From: Knoellia sp. Soil729
Lineage (GTDB): Bacteria > Actinomycetota > Actinomycetes > Actinomycetales > Dermatophilaceae
NCBI RefSeq assembly: GCF_001427985.1
Contig: NZ_LMSA01000003.1
Coordinates: 387,153-451,152, forward strand
Direction: 5' to 3'
DNA: 64,000 bases
Positions 42,344-51,059 of the stretch are shown one piece after another. A program made the translations under genes and the position numbers. Numbering within the stretch: the first letter of the stretch is position 1; each line of letters begins with the position of its first letter. Under the pieces are notes generated by a model. That model searched no databases. It saw only the letters and a program-made list of their open reading frames with translations, and was not told the DNA's origin.

Positions 42344-44764
42344 ATGTCCGCTTTCTCCCGTCGAGCGTGCGCCGTTGCCGCGGCGCCCCTCGTTGCCCTA
42401 CCGCTGGCCGGGGCGACCGCCCTGCTGACGGCCGGCCCGGCTCAGGCCGTCTCCACCACCGTCGTCATCTCCGAGGTCTATGGAGGCGGCGGCAACGCCA
42501 ACGCACAGTTCGCGAATGACTTCATCGAGCTCGGCAACCGGTCGTCGAGCGCGATCAGCCTCGCCGGGTGGAAGGTGCAATACTTCTCGGCCTCCGGAGG
42601 CAGCGGTGGCTCCACCACGCTGACCGGCAGCATTCCTGCAGGGAAGACCTTCCTCGTCCAAGAGGGCTCCGGAGGCGCCAACGGCTCCGCCCTGCCCGAA
42701 CCGGACGCCACGGGCGGCCTGAGCATGAGCGCCGCCAACGGCCGCGTCGACCTGTACGACGCCTCTGGCGCGCTCGTGGACCGGATCGGCTTCGGTACCG
42801 CCAACCTCTTCGAGGGCCAGGCGACCAGGTCCCTCTCGAACACCACCTCGGCGGCGCGCAACGCCGCGTTTGCCGACACCGACAACAACGCCGCGGACTT
42901 CACGGTCGGCGCACCGACCCCGGCCGCGTCAGGTCAGACGGGCGGGGGCGGAACGGACCCCGAGCCCGAGCCGGCTGCCATCGCGGTCACGATCGCCGAG
43001 ATCCAGGGCCGGGGCGCGACCTCCCCCATGGTCGGCACGAAGATCGTCACCAAGGGTGTCGTCACCGCGGTCTACCCCGACGGCGGCTTCAACGGCTTCT
43101 ACGTGCAGACCCCGGGCACCGGCGGCGCGACCGACGCGACCCCCGGCGCCTCCGACGGAGTCTTCGTCTTCGGCAACACCTCCCCGGCAGTGGGCGACTG
43201 CGTCACCGTCACGGCGACCGTGGACGAGTACAACGGCCTCACCGAGCTCACCAAGGCCGACGTGGCCACGGCCTCTGAGTGCGCGGCTGTCACGGAGACG
43301 CCGCTGGCCACCCTCCCGGTGACCGACGCCGAGAAGGAGCAGTACGAGGGCATGCTCGTGAGGCCCCAGGGCTCCTACACGATCACGAACAACTACGACC
43401 TGAACCGGTTCGGCCAGGTCGGGCTCGCCGTCGGCGAGAAGCCGCTCTACACCGCCACGGACGTCGTCCTCCCCGGAGCCGCAGCCACGGCATACGAGGC
43501 CGAGAACGCGAAGAAGTACATCACCCTCGACGATGGGTCGAGCTGGGACTACACGCGGAACACCACGGCGCAGAATTCACCGCTGCCCTACCTGTCGCAG
43601 GCCGAGCCGATGCGCGCAGGGTCGCACGTCACCTTCGCCAAGCCCGTCATCCTCGACTACCGGTTCCAGTGGAACTACCAGCCGACCGGCCAGGTCGTCG
43701 GCCCCACCGACGCCGACGACCCGGTGGTGAGCGAGAACGACCGTGAGACCGCTCCGCCCGCCGTGGGTGGCGACATCCGGCTCGCGACGTTCAACGTCCT
43801 CAACTACTTCACCGACCTCGGTGAGACCGAGGACACCTACAAGAACTGCCCGTTCTTCGCCGACCGCGCGGGCACGCCGGTCACGACGAACTTCTGCGAG
43901 GTCCGCGGCGCCTGGACCCCCAAGGCGTTCAGCGACCAGCAGACCAAGATCACCACCGCGATCAACGGCCTCGCTGCCGACGTCGTCTCGCTCGAGGAGA
44001 TCGAGAACTCGTCGGGCATCAGCTACCTCCCGGGACAGCCGCGCGACAAGGCGCTCGCCACCCTCGTGACGGCCCTCAACGCCGACGGCGGGCAGTGGGC
44101 CTACGTCCAGTCGCCGACCGTCACCCCGGCCAGCGAGGACATCATCCGCACGGCGTTCATCTACAGGAAGGACTTGATCCAGGCGCTCGATGCGTCGCAG
44201 ATCCTGCTCGACCCGGCCTTCGCCAACGCCCGCTACCCGCTGGCGCAGAAGTTCAAGGCCAAGAACGCCGGTTCACCGTTCGTCGTCATCGCCAACCACT
44301 TCAAGTCCAAGGGCTCGGGCTTTGACGACGGCACCGGGCAGGGCAACTCCAACCCCTCGCGCGTTGCGCAGGCCAAGGCCGTGAGCACGTGGGCCAACAC
44401 CGTGTTCGCCGACGAGGCCGTCTTCATGGTCGGTGACTTCAACGCCTACGCGATGGAGGACCCGGTACGCGAGATCGAGGCCCGCGGGTTCACCAACCTC
44501 GGCAAGACGTTCGAGCCGACGTCCGCGAGCTACCAGTTCGACGGGCGCGTCGGCTCCCTCGACCACGGCTTCGCCAACGCCAAGGCGCTCACGATGGTCA
44601 CCGGCGCCGGCGTGTGGGACATCAACGCGGACGAGTCCGTCGCGATGCAGTACTCGCGTCGCAACTACAACGTGACGGACTTCTTCGCCGCCACGCCGTA
44701 CTCGTCCTCGGACCACGACCCGCTGGTCATCGGCCTCGCCGTCAAGGGCCGCGGTCCGCGCTGA
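42344..44764 (+). CDS. Secreted ExeM/NucH-family endonuclease with lamin-tail domain
   Basis: 806 residues. Signal peptide AVAAAPLVALPLAGATALLT cleaved near AQA at about 36. An LTD (lamin-tail) domain follows: VVISEVYGGGGNANAQFAND to about 170. An OB-fold-like part with VTIAEIQGRGATSPMVG spans about 205-360. The endonuclease/exonuclease/phosphatase domain starts IRLATFNVLNYFTDLGET near 480; it has DVVSLEEIENSSGIS, VVIANHFKSKGS, MVGDFNAYAMEDPV and the terminal SSDHDPLVIGL. Such enzymes degrade extracellular DNA for nutrients or biofilm turnover. GAAGGA upstream of the ATG. Divergent from ligD; followed by a strong terminator. Confidence 0.9.
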   Translation: MSAFSRRACAVAAAPLVALPLAGATALLTAGPAQAVSTTVVISEVYGGGGNANAQFANDFIELGNRSSSAISLAGWKVQYFSASGGSGGSTTLTGSIPAGKTFLVQEGSGGANGSALPEPDATGGLSMSAANGRVDLYDASGALVDRIGFGTANLFEGQATRSLSNTTSAARNAAFADTDNNAADFTVGAPTPAASGQTGGGGTDPEPEPAAIAVTIAEIQGRGATSPMVGTKIVTKGVVTAVYPDGGFNGFYVQTPGTGGATDATPGASDGVFVFGNTSPAVGDCVTVTATVDEYNGLTELTKADVATASECAAVTETPLATLPVTDAEKEQYEGMLVRPQGSYTITNNYDLNRFGQVGLAVGEKPLYTATDVVLPGAAATAYEAENAKKYITLDDGSSWDYTRNTTAQNSPLPYLSQAEPMRAGSHVTFAKPVILDYRFQWNYQPTGQVVGPTDADDPVVSENDRETAPPAVGGDIRLATFNVLNYFTDLGETEDTYKNCPFFADRAGTPVTTNFCEVRGAWTPKAFSDQQTKITTAINGLAADVVSLEEIENSSGISYLPGQPRDKALATLVTALNADGGQWAYVQSPTVTPASEDIIRTAFIYRKDLIQALDASQILLDPAFANARYPLAQKFKAKNAGSPFVVIANHFKSKGSGFDDGTGQGNSNPSRVAQAKAVSTWANTVFADEAVFMVGDFNAYAMEDPVREIEARGFTNLGKTFEPTSASYQFDGRVGSLDHGFANAKALTMVTGAGVWDINADESVAMQYSRRNYNVTDFFAATPYSSSDHDPLVIGLAVKGRGPR

Positions 44765-44794
44765 GGCCAGGGCTGAACCGCTGACCGACTGAGA

Positions 44795-44832
44795 CCACGA
44801 GGCCCCCGGGAACGTTTCCGGGGGCCTCGTGG
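44795..44832 (+). terminator. Rho-independent terminator of the nuclease gene
   Basis: An 18-bp stem with one mismatch (44795-44812 with 44815-44832) and a two-base loop, followed on the + strand by TTTCCTCTT. It ends 13 bases before the msrB ATG, so msrB must have its own promoter or read-through. Confidence 0.85.
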
Positions 44833-44844
44833 TTTCCTCTTGTC

Positions 44845-45279
44845 ATGGAGCCCACGAACCGCACGTATGCCGTCACCAAGACCGATGAGGAGTGGAAGGC
44901 CGAGCTCAGCCCGCAGGAGTACGCCGTCCTGCGCCAGGCGGGCACGGAGGCCCCCGGGGTGGGTGAGTACACCGACACCAAGACCGAGGGCGTCTATGCC
45001 TGTCGCGCCTGTGGGTCGGAGCTGTTCACGTCGGAGACGAAGTTCGAGAGCCACTGCGGCTGGCCCTCGTTCTACAGCCCGCTCGCCGGTGACTCGGTCG
45101 AGTTCCTCGAGGACTCCTCCCTTCCCGGCCGCCCCCGGGTCGAGGTCCGCTGCGCCAGCTGCGGCAGCCACCTCGGGCACGTCTTCGAGGGTGAGGGCTA
45201 CGACACCCCCACCGACCAGCGGTTCTGCATGAACAGCATCGCCATGACCCTGCGCCCCGCCGACAGCGCCACCGCCTGA
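44845..45279 (+). CDS. msrB: Peptide-methionine (R)-S-oxide reductase MsrB
   Basis: 144 residues, full family length. Zinc Cys pairs C53/C56 (YACRACGSE) and C103/C106 (VRCASCGSH), ESHCGWPSFYSPL, and the catalytic Cys C128 in DQRFCMNSIAM. The enzyme reduces methionine-R-sulfoxide in proteins in the cytoplasm, using thioredoxin. The resolving Cys near position 63 of the classical enzyme is not obvious. GTATGCCG at 44865 lies in codons 7-9. Confidence 0.95.
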   Translation: MEPTNRTYAVTKTDEEWKAELSPQEYAVLRQAGTEAPGVGEYTDTKTEGVYACRACGSELFTSETKFESHCGWPSFYSPLAGDSVEFLEDSSLPGRPRVEVRCASCGSHLGHVFEGEGYDTPTDQRFCMNSIAMTLRPADSATA

Positions 45280-45329
45280 CCCGCCCCCCGACCCGCCCCC
45301 CGCCCCGCCCCACCCACCTCCCCTTTTAC

Positions 45330-45399
45330 GGCTGATCACGGAAGCGGAGCGTTCAGCCCGGAACCGTTCCCGGCCGAACGCTCCACTTCCGGGCTGATC
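45330..45399. repeat. Palindromic element, copy 1, with 8-bp flanking direct repeats
   Basis: 26-base arms (45339-45364 and 45366-45391) differ at three positions and meet at a one-base loop (GGAAC-C-GTTCC). GGCTGATC occurs directly on both sides (45330-45337 and 45392-45399). The end of the AbiEi/DUF559-like gene is encoded within it. A related copy is at 46435-46503. Confidence 0.8.
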
Positions 45400-46325
45400 C
45401 GCCCCCCTGAGGCGGTGTGGGGCAGCGCGCGCCGGACCATGGCTGAGGCCCTGCCTGGCGTCTCCAGGTGCGACCAGGTCACCCGCACGAAGAGGTGACC
45501 GAGGGAGCGCATCTCGTCCACACGGCGCTTCTCGGCCCAGAGGACCTCACCGTCACCGTCGGCATACTTCATCTTCCCGTCGACCTCGATGATGACGTTG
45601 GTGCCCTTGACCCGGAAGTCGGCGCGTCCGACGACCTTGCCGTCGGCCCGCCGGATGACGACCTGCGACTCGACCTGTATGCCGTGTGTCACGAACTCGA
45701 CGCGGGCTCGGCTTTCCGCGACGGACTCGCAGGCCGGGTCGACGAGGTCCCGCATGGCCCGCGCACGGCTCGAGCGGGGCCACGTCGCCACCCGCTCGAC
45801 CGCAGCCTCGAGCTCCGCCATGGAGACCTGACCACTGTGCAGTGCGGCATCCGCGGACACGACGCCCTGGACTATCCCGTGGTCCATCGCCAGCTGCACC
45901 AACGCGTCTGCGAGCGGCACGGTCGGACCGTAGGGCGACTCAACCGACGTTGACACCCCGCCGCCCGGACGAACCCTGAACGGCTTGACCCCCACCTGGT
46001 GGGTGATCGGTCGTCGCAGCTCGGGCCGGTCGAGCCGGCAGTTCCACACGGGCACCCCGTGGGCCAGCACGGCCGTGACACCGGTCAGCTGTGCGTCCTC
46101 GTACAGAAGGTGCGCTCCACGCGCGAGAGTCAGGTGCCACGCAAGGGGACGTGTGTCGACGAGCGAGGCCACGGCATACAGGCCTCGCGTCGGGTGGAGC
46201 ACGGTCCGGCCACGGACGAGCTCACGCAACCACGTGCGCGACAGGCCGAATTGATGTGCCTGGGCGGTGGTGAAGAGGCCACCCTGCTCTTGGGCGAGTG
46301 CGACGAGGTGTGGGTCGAGGTCCAT
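45336..46325 (-). CDS. AbiEi-antitoxin-domain and DUF559-like protein
   Basis: 329 residues. N-terminal winged-helix segment LVALAQEQGGLFTTAQAHQF and SRTWLRELVRGRTVLHPTRG resembles the AbiEi_4 antitoxin domain. The C-terminal part has GRADFRVKGTNVIIEVDGKM and the Lys/Arg-rich KRRVDEMRSLGHLFVRVTWS, the core of DUF559/Vsr-like nuclease folds (acidic residue, E-x-D-G). Solitary proteins of this build are common in actinobacteria and have no known partner. Start at 46325 is preferred over an in-frame codon at 46349. It is bracketed by two related palindromic elements, and no toxin gene lies next to it. Confidence 0.75.
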   Translation of the reverse strand: MDLDPHLVALAQEQGGLFTTAQAHQFGLSRTWLRELVRGRTVLHPTRGLYAVASLVDTRPLAWHLTLARGAHLLYEDAQLTGVTAVLAHGVPVWNCRLDRPELRRPITHQVGVKPFRVRPGGGVSTSVESPYGPTVPLADALVQLAMDHGIVQGVVSADAALHSGQVSMAELEAAVERVATWPRSSRARAMRDLVDPACESVAESRARVEFVTHGIQVESQVVIRRADGKVVGRADFRVKGTNVIIEVDGKMKYADGDGEVLWAEKRRVDEMRSLGHLFVRVTWSHLETPGRASAMVRRALPHTASGGRISPEVERSAGNGSGLNAPLP

Positions 46326-46434
46326 GACCGTCACCGTGGGCCACCGCACCGGCGAGCGCCACAGCCCCCGCGGAGTCTGTGGATGACGTCGCAGGGGGGC
46401 GAGCCCTGTGGACAGGAGAGCGAACGACGAGCTT

Positions 46435-46503
46435 CAGCCGGGAAACGGAGTGTTCAGCCGCACACAGTTCCGGGCCGAACACTCCTCTTCTGTGACCAGC
46501 CGG
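46435..46503. repeat. Palindromic element, copy 2
   Basis: Related to copy 1: CGGAGTGTTCAGCC ... GGGCCGAACACTCC compared with CGGAGCGTTCAGCC ... CGGCCGAACGCTCC, in the same orientation. CAGCCGG occurs directly on both sides (46435-46441 and 46497-46503). It is between the hemQ 3' end (46524) and the DUF559-like gene start. Confidence 0.75.
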
Positions 46504-46523
46504 AAAAGGTGAGGTGGGTGGGG

Positions 46524-47252
46524 TCAGCGCTGGGCGTTGATGAGGTCCGCAATGGAGACGCGGGGGCCGGTGAAGAACGGCACCTCTTCGCGCACGTGCA
46601 TCCGCGCCCGCGACGCCCGCAGCTCGCGCATGAGGTCGACGATGCGGTGCAGCTCCTGCGCCTCGAAGGCGAGGATCCACTCGTAGTCCCCCAGCGCGAA
46701 CGACGAGATCGTGTTGGCGCGCACGTCGGGGTAGTCCCGCGCCTGCTGGCCGTGCTCGCGCAGCATGTCGCGGCGCTCGGAGTCCTCCAGGAGGTACCAG
46801 TCGTAGGACCGCACGAACGGGTAGACGCACACGTAGGCGCCGGGCTCCTCGTCGGCGAGGAACGCCGGGATGTGGCTCTTGTTGAACTCGGCCGGGCGGT
46901 GCAGCGCCGCGTTGGACCAGACCGACGAGAGGTGCTCGCCGAAGTCGGTGCGCAGCAGCCGGTGGTAGGCGTCCTGGAGGTCCTCGATGCGCTCGGCGTG
47001 CCACCACACCATGAGGTCGGCGTCGCCCCGCAGCCCGGCGACGTCATAGAAGCCGCGCACCACGACGTCACCCGACTCCAGATCGGCGACGAGCTCCTCG
47101 ACCTCGGCCACCATCGCCGCGCGGTCCGCGTCACCGATCCCCTCGGTGACCTCGAAGACGGACCACATCGTGTAGCGAATCGTCTCGTTGATCTCGCGCA
47201 TCCGCGCGGGGGTGGGCTTCCTGGTGGCGGGTCGACCGGTCGGGGTGCTCAT
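46524..47252 (-). CDS. hemQ: Coproheme decarboxylase HemQ (chlorite dismutase-like)
   Basis: 242 residues. Chlorite-dismutase-type fold: [54 protein letters not shown] (cut as [13 protein letters not shown] and [11 protein letters not shown]), and [20 protein letters not shown] with the Tyr essential for coproheme decarboxylation. It removes two propionates from Fe-coproporphyrin III to make haem b in the coproporphyrin-dependent pathway of actinobacteria. Four bases separate its ATG from the hemY stop, so they are co-transcribed. GGGAG upstream. Confidence 0.93.
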   Translation of the reverse strand: MSTPTGRPATRKPTPARMREINETIRYTMWSVFEVTEGIGDADRAAMVAEVEELVADLESGDVVVRGFYDVAGLRGDADLMVWWHAERIEDLQDAYHRLLRTDFGEHLSSVWSNAALHRPAEFNKSHIPAFLADEEPGAYVCVYPFVRSYDWYLLEDSERRDMLREHGQQARDYPDVRANTISSFALGDYEWILAFEAQELHRIVDLMRELRASRARMHVREEVPFFTGPRVSIADLINAQR

Positions 47253-47256
47253 GCGC

Positions 47257-48678
47257 TCATTCTCCCGCGCCCGGTCCGGCGCTCGTCAGGTGGGTCACCG
47301 TCGCGCGGGCGGCCGCATGCGCCGAGGCGATGACGGCCGGGATTCCGATGCCCTGGTAGGCGGCACCTGCCACCTCGAGACCGGGCACCCGCGCCACTGC
47401 TTGGCCCACGCGCTCCATCCGGTCGACATGCCCCACGGTGTACTGCGCCAGTCCTCCGCCCCATCGCCGGACGTGGCTGTCAACGAGCGTGAGCGGCGGG
47501 GCACCCACCGCCTCGGCGATCTCGCGGCGCGCCAGGTCGACGAGCTCGGCGTCGTCGCGCTGCAGCGTCGCCGTCTCCCCCGCCCGTCCCACGGACGCAC
47601 GCACGTATGCCGTGTCGCCACCTTCTGCAGCCAGCCACCCCCACTTGGCTGAGCTGAACGTGCTCGCCTTGATGCCGCGGTCGTCCACCGGCGGCACGAG
47701 GAAGCCGGAGCCCTCCCACGACGCGACCTCGGCCCTCGGGACGGCGAGCGTGATGACCGCCACCGAGGCCATCTCGACGTCGGCCAGCGCAGCGGCGGCA
47801 TCGGGGGCGACCGCGCCGAGGAGCCGGGACGCCGGCGGCGGTGGCACCGCGACGATCACGGCGTCGAACTCCTGTCGGCGTGGCTGGGTCGTCGGGCCGC
47901 TGAGTACCGACCAGCCGCTGGCCGTCCGCTCGAGGCCGCGCACGATCGTGCGCGACTCGATCACTGCACCGCGTCCTTCGACGTCGGCCGCGAGGAGCTC
48001 GGCCAACCTGCCCACGCCACCAACGAGGCCGATGAAGGGCGGACGTGCGGTGCCGGCCTGCGGGTCGACGACCGGGGGCGCGAGCAACGACCCCCGGTCC
48101 CTGGCGATGGCCCAGACCGCAGGCATGGTGGCGCGCAGGGACAGGTCGCGGGAGTGGCCGGCATACACACCGCCGAGGAGCGGCTCCACGAGCCGTTCGA
48201 CGACAGCGGCACCCAGCCGCGCACCGACGTAGTCGCCGACGCTCACGTCGTCCCCCACTTCTGGGGCGGGGGACTCGGCTCGCATGCGCGACTCCTCGTC
48301 CGCGGTGAGAAGCCGGCCGATGACCGAGTCGGCGAACGGCACGCCAATCCGGGTGCGCGGCAATGGATGCAGCTCACCGCGCGACCACACCCGGGCGGAG
48401 GTCGTCGTGGGCGTGACGATGTCTGTCGTCTCGGCGAGCTCGCCGACGAGGTCGATGGCCTCCGGTCGCACGGCCAGCATCGCCTCTGCCCCGACGTCGA
48501 CGAGGTGCCCACCGATCTCCTCCCGGCGCACCTTGCCACCCACGCGGTCGGAGGCGTCGAGCATGACGACCTGCGCGTCCGGCAGGGCGACCAAGACGTC
48601 ACGCGCGGCGGTGAGTCCGGCCACTCCCCCACCGATGACGGCGACGGACGGGCGGGGCTTTGGTGCGGCGTGGCTCAC
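47257..48678 (-). CDS. hemY: Protoporphyrinogen/coproporphyrinogen III oxidase
   Basis: 473 residues. FAD-binding [20 protein letters not shown] at the N-terminus; [20 protein letters not shown] near 180; C-terminal [17 protein letters not shown] and [20 protein letters not shown]. In actinobacteria the HemY/CgoX enzyme oxidises coproporphyrinogen III to coproporphyrin III, feeding CpfC and HemQ. It is followed by hemQ and divergent from the DUF4349 gene. The GTG at 48678 follows GAGGAG closely; no better start is seen. GTATGCCG at 47605 and CGGCATAC at 48159 are inside. Confidence 0.92.
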   Translation of the reverse strand: MSHAAPKPRPSVAVIGGGVAGLTAARDVLVALPDAQVVMLDASDRVGGKVRREEIGGHLVDVGAEAMLAVRPEAIDLVGELAETTDIVTPTTTSARVWSRGELHPLPRTRIGVPFADSVIGRLLTADEESRMRAESPAPEVGDDVSVGDYVGARLGAAVVERLVEPLLGGVYAGHSRDLSLRATMPAVWAIARDRGSLLAPPVVDPQAGTARPPFIGLVGGVGRLAELLAADVEGRGAVIESRTIVRGLERTASGWSVLSGPTTQPRRQEFDAVIVAVPPPPASRLLGAVAPDAAAALADVEMASVAVITLAVPRAEVASWEGSGFLVPPVDDRGIKASTFSSAKWGWLAAEGGDTAYVRASVGRAGETATLQRDDAELVDLARREIAEAVGAPPLTLVDSHVRRWGGGLAQYTVGHVDRMERVGQAVARVPGLEVAGAAYQGIGIPAVIASAHAAARATVTHLTSAGPGAGE

Positions 48679-48810
48679 CTCCTCACTCTCTCACCGGCCG
48701 TCACCAACTCGTGACCCGGACCGAGGGAACCAACGCGTGGCACGGAGGAGTCTCATCACCAACAGCACCCGCCGACGCCGCGGGCCGAGCCCGAAGAAGT
48801 GGAGAGCACC

Positions 48811-49785
48811 ATGAGCAACCAGGTTCTTCGCCCCATCGCACCGTGGCGACGCCGCATGGCGGGCAGCGCGCTCGCCGGCCTCCTCGCGATCACCGCTCTG
48901 AGCGCCTGCGGTGGTGGCGGCAGTGGCGGAAGTGGTGACTCGGGCAGCAGCGTGACGGGCTTCTCGCAGTCCGACGCGGCAGCCAAGTCCGGCCCGGAGG
49001 CACAACCCGCGGCGGGTGCCGGGGATCCCAGCGCCGTCTCGCCCGAGTCGGCCCGCGCCGGCGTCGGCCAGAAGCTCGTGCGACGCGCCAACCTCAACCT
49101 CAAGGTCGACACGTTGACCACGGCAGCGCAACGGATCCGCGCGATCGCCACCCAGCAGAGCGGGGCCGTGGTCTCCGAGGAGCTCTACACCAGCGAGCAG
49201 GGGCGCGACACCTCCGGCTCGATCACGATCAGCGTTCCCGCGTCGTCACTGGACGCGACGATCGCGCTCATCGAGAAGGTCGGCGACGTGCAGTTCCGCA
49301 ACACCTCGAGCGAGGACGTGACGGGCACCTACGTCGACACCGAGGCGCGGGTGGAGTCGCTGACGGCGAGCGTCGCCCGCATGCGCGAGCTCATCAGCAA
49401 GGCGTCCACGGTGGCGGACCTCGTGGCGCTCGAGAACGAGCTGTCGAAGCGTGAGGCCGACCTCGACGCGCTCACGGCACAGCTCAACAGCCTCAAGGAC
49501 CAGGTGGCCCAGTCGCCGATCGCGATCTCGCTGTCCACCAACGACTTCCAGTCGGTGAGCGCCGGTGGGTTCCTCTCCGGGCTGAAGTCCGGATGGTCGG
49601 CGTTCCTGACCTCCGTGTCGGTGCTTGTCACCGTCGTCGGCGCGGTCCTCCCGTTCGCTGTCGTGATCGGCGTGGTCGCGGTACCCGTCGTGTGGTGGCT
49701 GCGACGGCGCCGGGCCGGACGGCTGCCCCTCGTGGCACCGGCGCCCCAGACTGCGGGGCCGATGACCCCGCCCTCAGCGGGCTGA
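48811..49785 (+). CDS. DUF4349 domain lipoprotein
   Basis: 324 residues; GGAGAG upstream of the ATG. AGSALAGLLAITALSACGG is a lipoprotein signal with the lipobox Cys at 33. DUF4349 follows: KLVRRANLNLKVDTLTTAA, SGAVVSEELYTSEQG, an alpha-helical coiled segment (LISKASTVADLVALENELSK) and the FVTDFQ-like SLSTNDFQSVSA. A C-terminal helix (LVTVVGAVLPFAVVIGVVAV) ends in RRRRAGR, placing most of the protein outside. Function unknown. Its 3' end overlaps the convergent hemE by 12 bases. Confidence 0.87.
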   Translation: MSNQVLRPIAPWRRRMAGSALAGLLAITALSACGGGGSGGSGDSGSSVTGFSQSDAAAKSGPEAQPAAGAGDPSAVSPESARAGVGQKLVRRANLNLKVDTLTTAAQRIRAIATQQSGAVVSEELYTSEQGRDTSGSITISVPASSLDATIALIEKVGDVQFRNTSSEDVTGTYVDTEARVESLTASVARMRELISKASTVADLVALENELSKREADLDALTAQLNSLKDQVAQSPIAISLSTNDFQSVSAGGFLSGLKSGWSAFLTSVSVLVTVVGAVLPFAVVIGVVAVPVVWWLRRRRAGRLPLVAPAPQTAGPMTPPSAG

Positions 49786-50802
49786 GTGCTCGTGCACGAC
49801 CTCGACGATCCTCGTGAGGACGTCGGGGTCGGCGTTCGGCGGCACGCCGTGACCCAGGTTGAAGATGTGGCCCGGAGCCGCGCGGCCCTCGTCGACGATT
49901 GCACGAACGCGCTTCTCGAGAACGTCCCACGGGGCACCCAGCAGAGCCGGGTCCAGGTTGCCCTGCACGGCATACGAGTCCCCGAGTCGCGCAACGGCAT
50001 CGGTGAGGGACAGGCGGTAGTCGACCCCGACGACCTCCGCCCCCGCCTCGCCCATCAGGGCGAGCAGCTCGCCGGTGCCGACGCCGAAGTGGATGCGCGG
50101 GACACCGAGGTCGGCGACCGCGGCCAGCGCTGTGGCCGAGTGCTTCTGCACGTATGCCGTGTAGTCGGCTCGCGAGAGAGCGCCCACCCAGGAGTCGAAC
50201 AGCTGGACGGCGCTGGCCCCGGCCTCGACCTGGACGCGCAGGAAGGCGCCGGAGATCTGGGCGAGGCGCTCGCAGAGGTCGTTCCACAGCTGCGGGTCAC
50301 CGTGCATGAGCGCCTTGGTGTGCTCGTGCGTCTTGGACGGACCGCCCTCGACGAGGTAGGACGCGAGGGTGAAGGGAGCCCCCGCGAAGCCGATGAGCGG
50401 GGTGCTGCCGAGCTCGGCGACGAGGCGCTGCACCGACTCCGTGATGTCGGGAATCGCATCCGGCGTGAGGGCGGGCAGGCGGTCGAGGTCAGTCCGCGTC
50501 CGGATCGGCTGGGCAACGACCGGGCCGGTGCCGGGCACGATGTCGAGGTCCACCCCGACGGCGGCGAGGGGGACGACGATGTCGGAGAAGAAGATCGCCG
50601 CGTCGACCTTGTGACGCCGCACCGGCTGCAGCGTGATCTCGGTGACGAGGTCCGGTGTGCGACAGGCCTCGAGCATGGCCGTGCCCTCGCGCAGCTCGCG
50701 GTACTCGGGCAGCGAGCGGCCGGCCTGCCGCATGAACCACACGGGGGTGTGCGGGACGGGCTGGCGGGTGGCGGCGAGGACGAGTGGGCTGTCAGCAATC
50801 AC
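49774..50802 (-). CDS. hemE: Uroporphyrinogen decarboxylase
   Basis: 342 residues. PVWFMRQAGRSLPEYRELR with the substrate-binding Arg pair at the start, IFFSDIVVPLAAVGVDLDIV, GFAGAPFTLASYLVEGG, and the C-terminal IFNLGHGVPPNADPD. Converts uroporphyrinogen III to coproporphyrinogen III, the substrate of HemY. The GTG at 50802 starts the conserved sequence; a longer frame reading into the 33-bp repeat region would add repeated RCHRPNGQSVV peptides and is rejected. GAGGAT seven bases upstream could be a leaderless -10. Confidence 0.94.
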   Translation of the reverse strand: MIADSPLVLAATRQPVPHTPVWFMRQAGRSLPEYRELREGTAMLEACRTPDLVTEITLQPVRRHKVDAAIFFSDIVVPLAAVGVDLDIVPGTGPVVAQPIRTRTDLDRLPALTPDAIPDITESVQRLVAELGSTPLIGFAGAPFTLASYLVEGGPSKTHEHTKALMHGDPQLWNDLCERLAQISGAFLRVQVEAGASAVQLFDSWVGALSRADYTAYVQKHSATALAAVADLGVPRIHFGVGTGELLALMGEAGAEVVGVDYRLSLTDAVARLGDSYAVQGNLDPALLGAPWDVLEKRVRAIVDEGRAAPGHIFNLGHGVPPNADPDVLTRIVEVVHEHSAR

Positions 50803-50833
50803 GCCGCTGATCCTCTCATCCCGCCAAAACACC

Positions 50834-51047
50834 ACTGATTGCCCGTTCGGACAGTGGCACTGCACGACTGATTGCCCGTTCGGCCGGTGGCACCGCACGA
50901 CTGATTGCCCGTTGGGCCGGTGGCACCGCGCCACTGATTGCCCGTTCGGCCGGTGGCACCGCACGACTGATTGCCCGTTGGGCTACCGCCCAACGGGAAT
51001 CAGTGGCGCAGGGGCTGGTCCGAACTGGCCGAACGGGCAATCAGTGG
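50834..51047. repeat. 33-bp tandem repeat (about five copies) plus two inverted copies
   Basis: Units start at 50834, 50867, 50900, 50933 and 50966 with an exact 33-base period; all share ACTGATTGCCCGTT and most share GGTGGCACCGC. Two copies of the core appear inverted (around 50991-51006 and 51031-51047), so the block can fold on itself. It fills most of the hemE upstream gap. Unit identity is high and there are no spacers. Confidence 0.93.
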
Positions 51048-51059
51048 AACGGGGGTGGG

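Noticed and set aside
45280-45330. C-rich tract as a functional element
   Set aside because: Simple CCCCGCCCC-type low complexity after msrB without pairing or a motif.
45336-46325. Type IV toxin-antitoxin pair
   Set aside because: Only the antitoxin-like winged helix is present in a larger protein; no AbiEii-type toxin gene is adjacent.
50834-50964. An N-terminal extension of HemE made of repeated RCHRPNGQSVV peptides
   Set aside because: It is a translation of the 33-bp tandem repeat; HemE similarity begins at the GTG at 50802.
50834-51047. CRISPR array
   Set aside because: Units are contiguous with no spacers, there is no leader and no cas gene.
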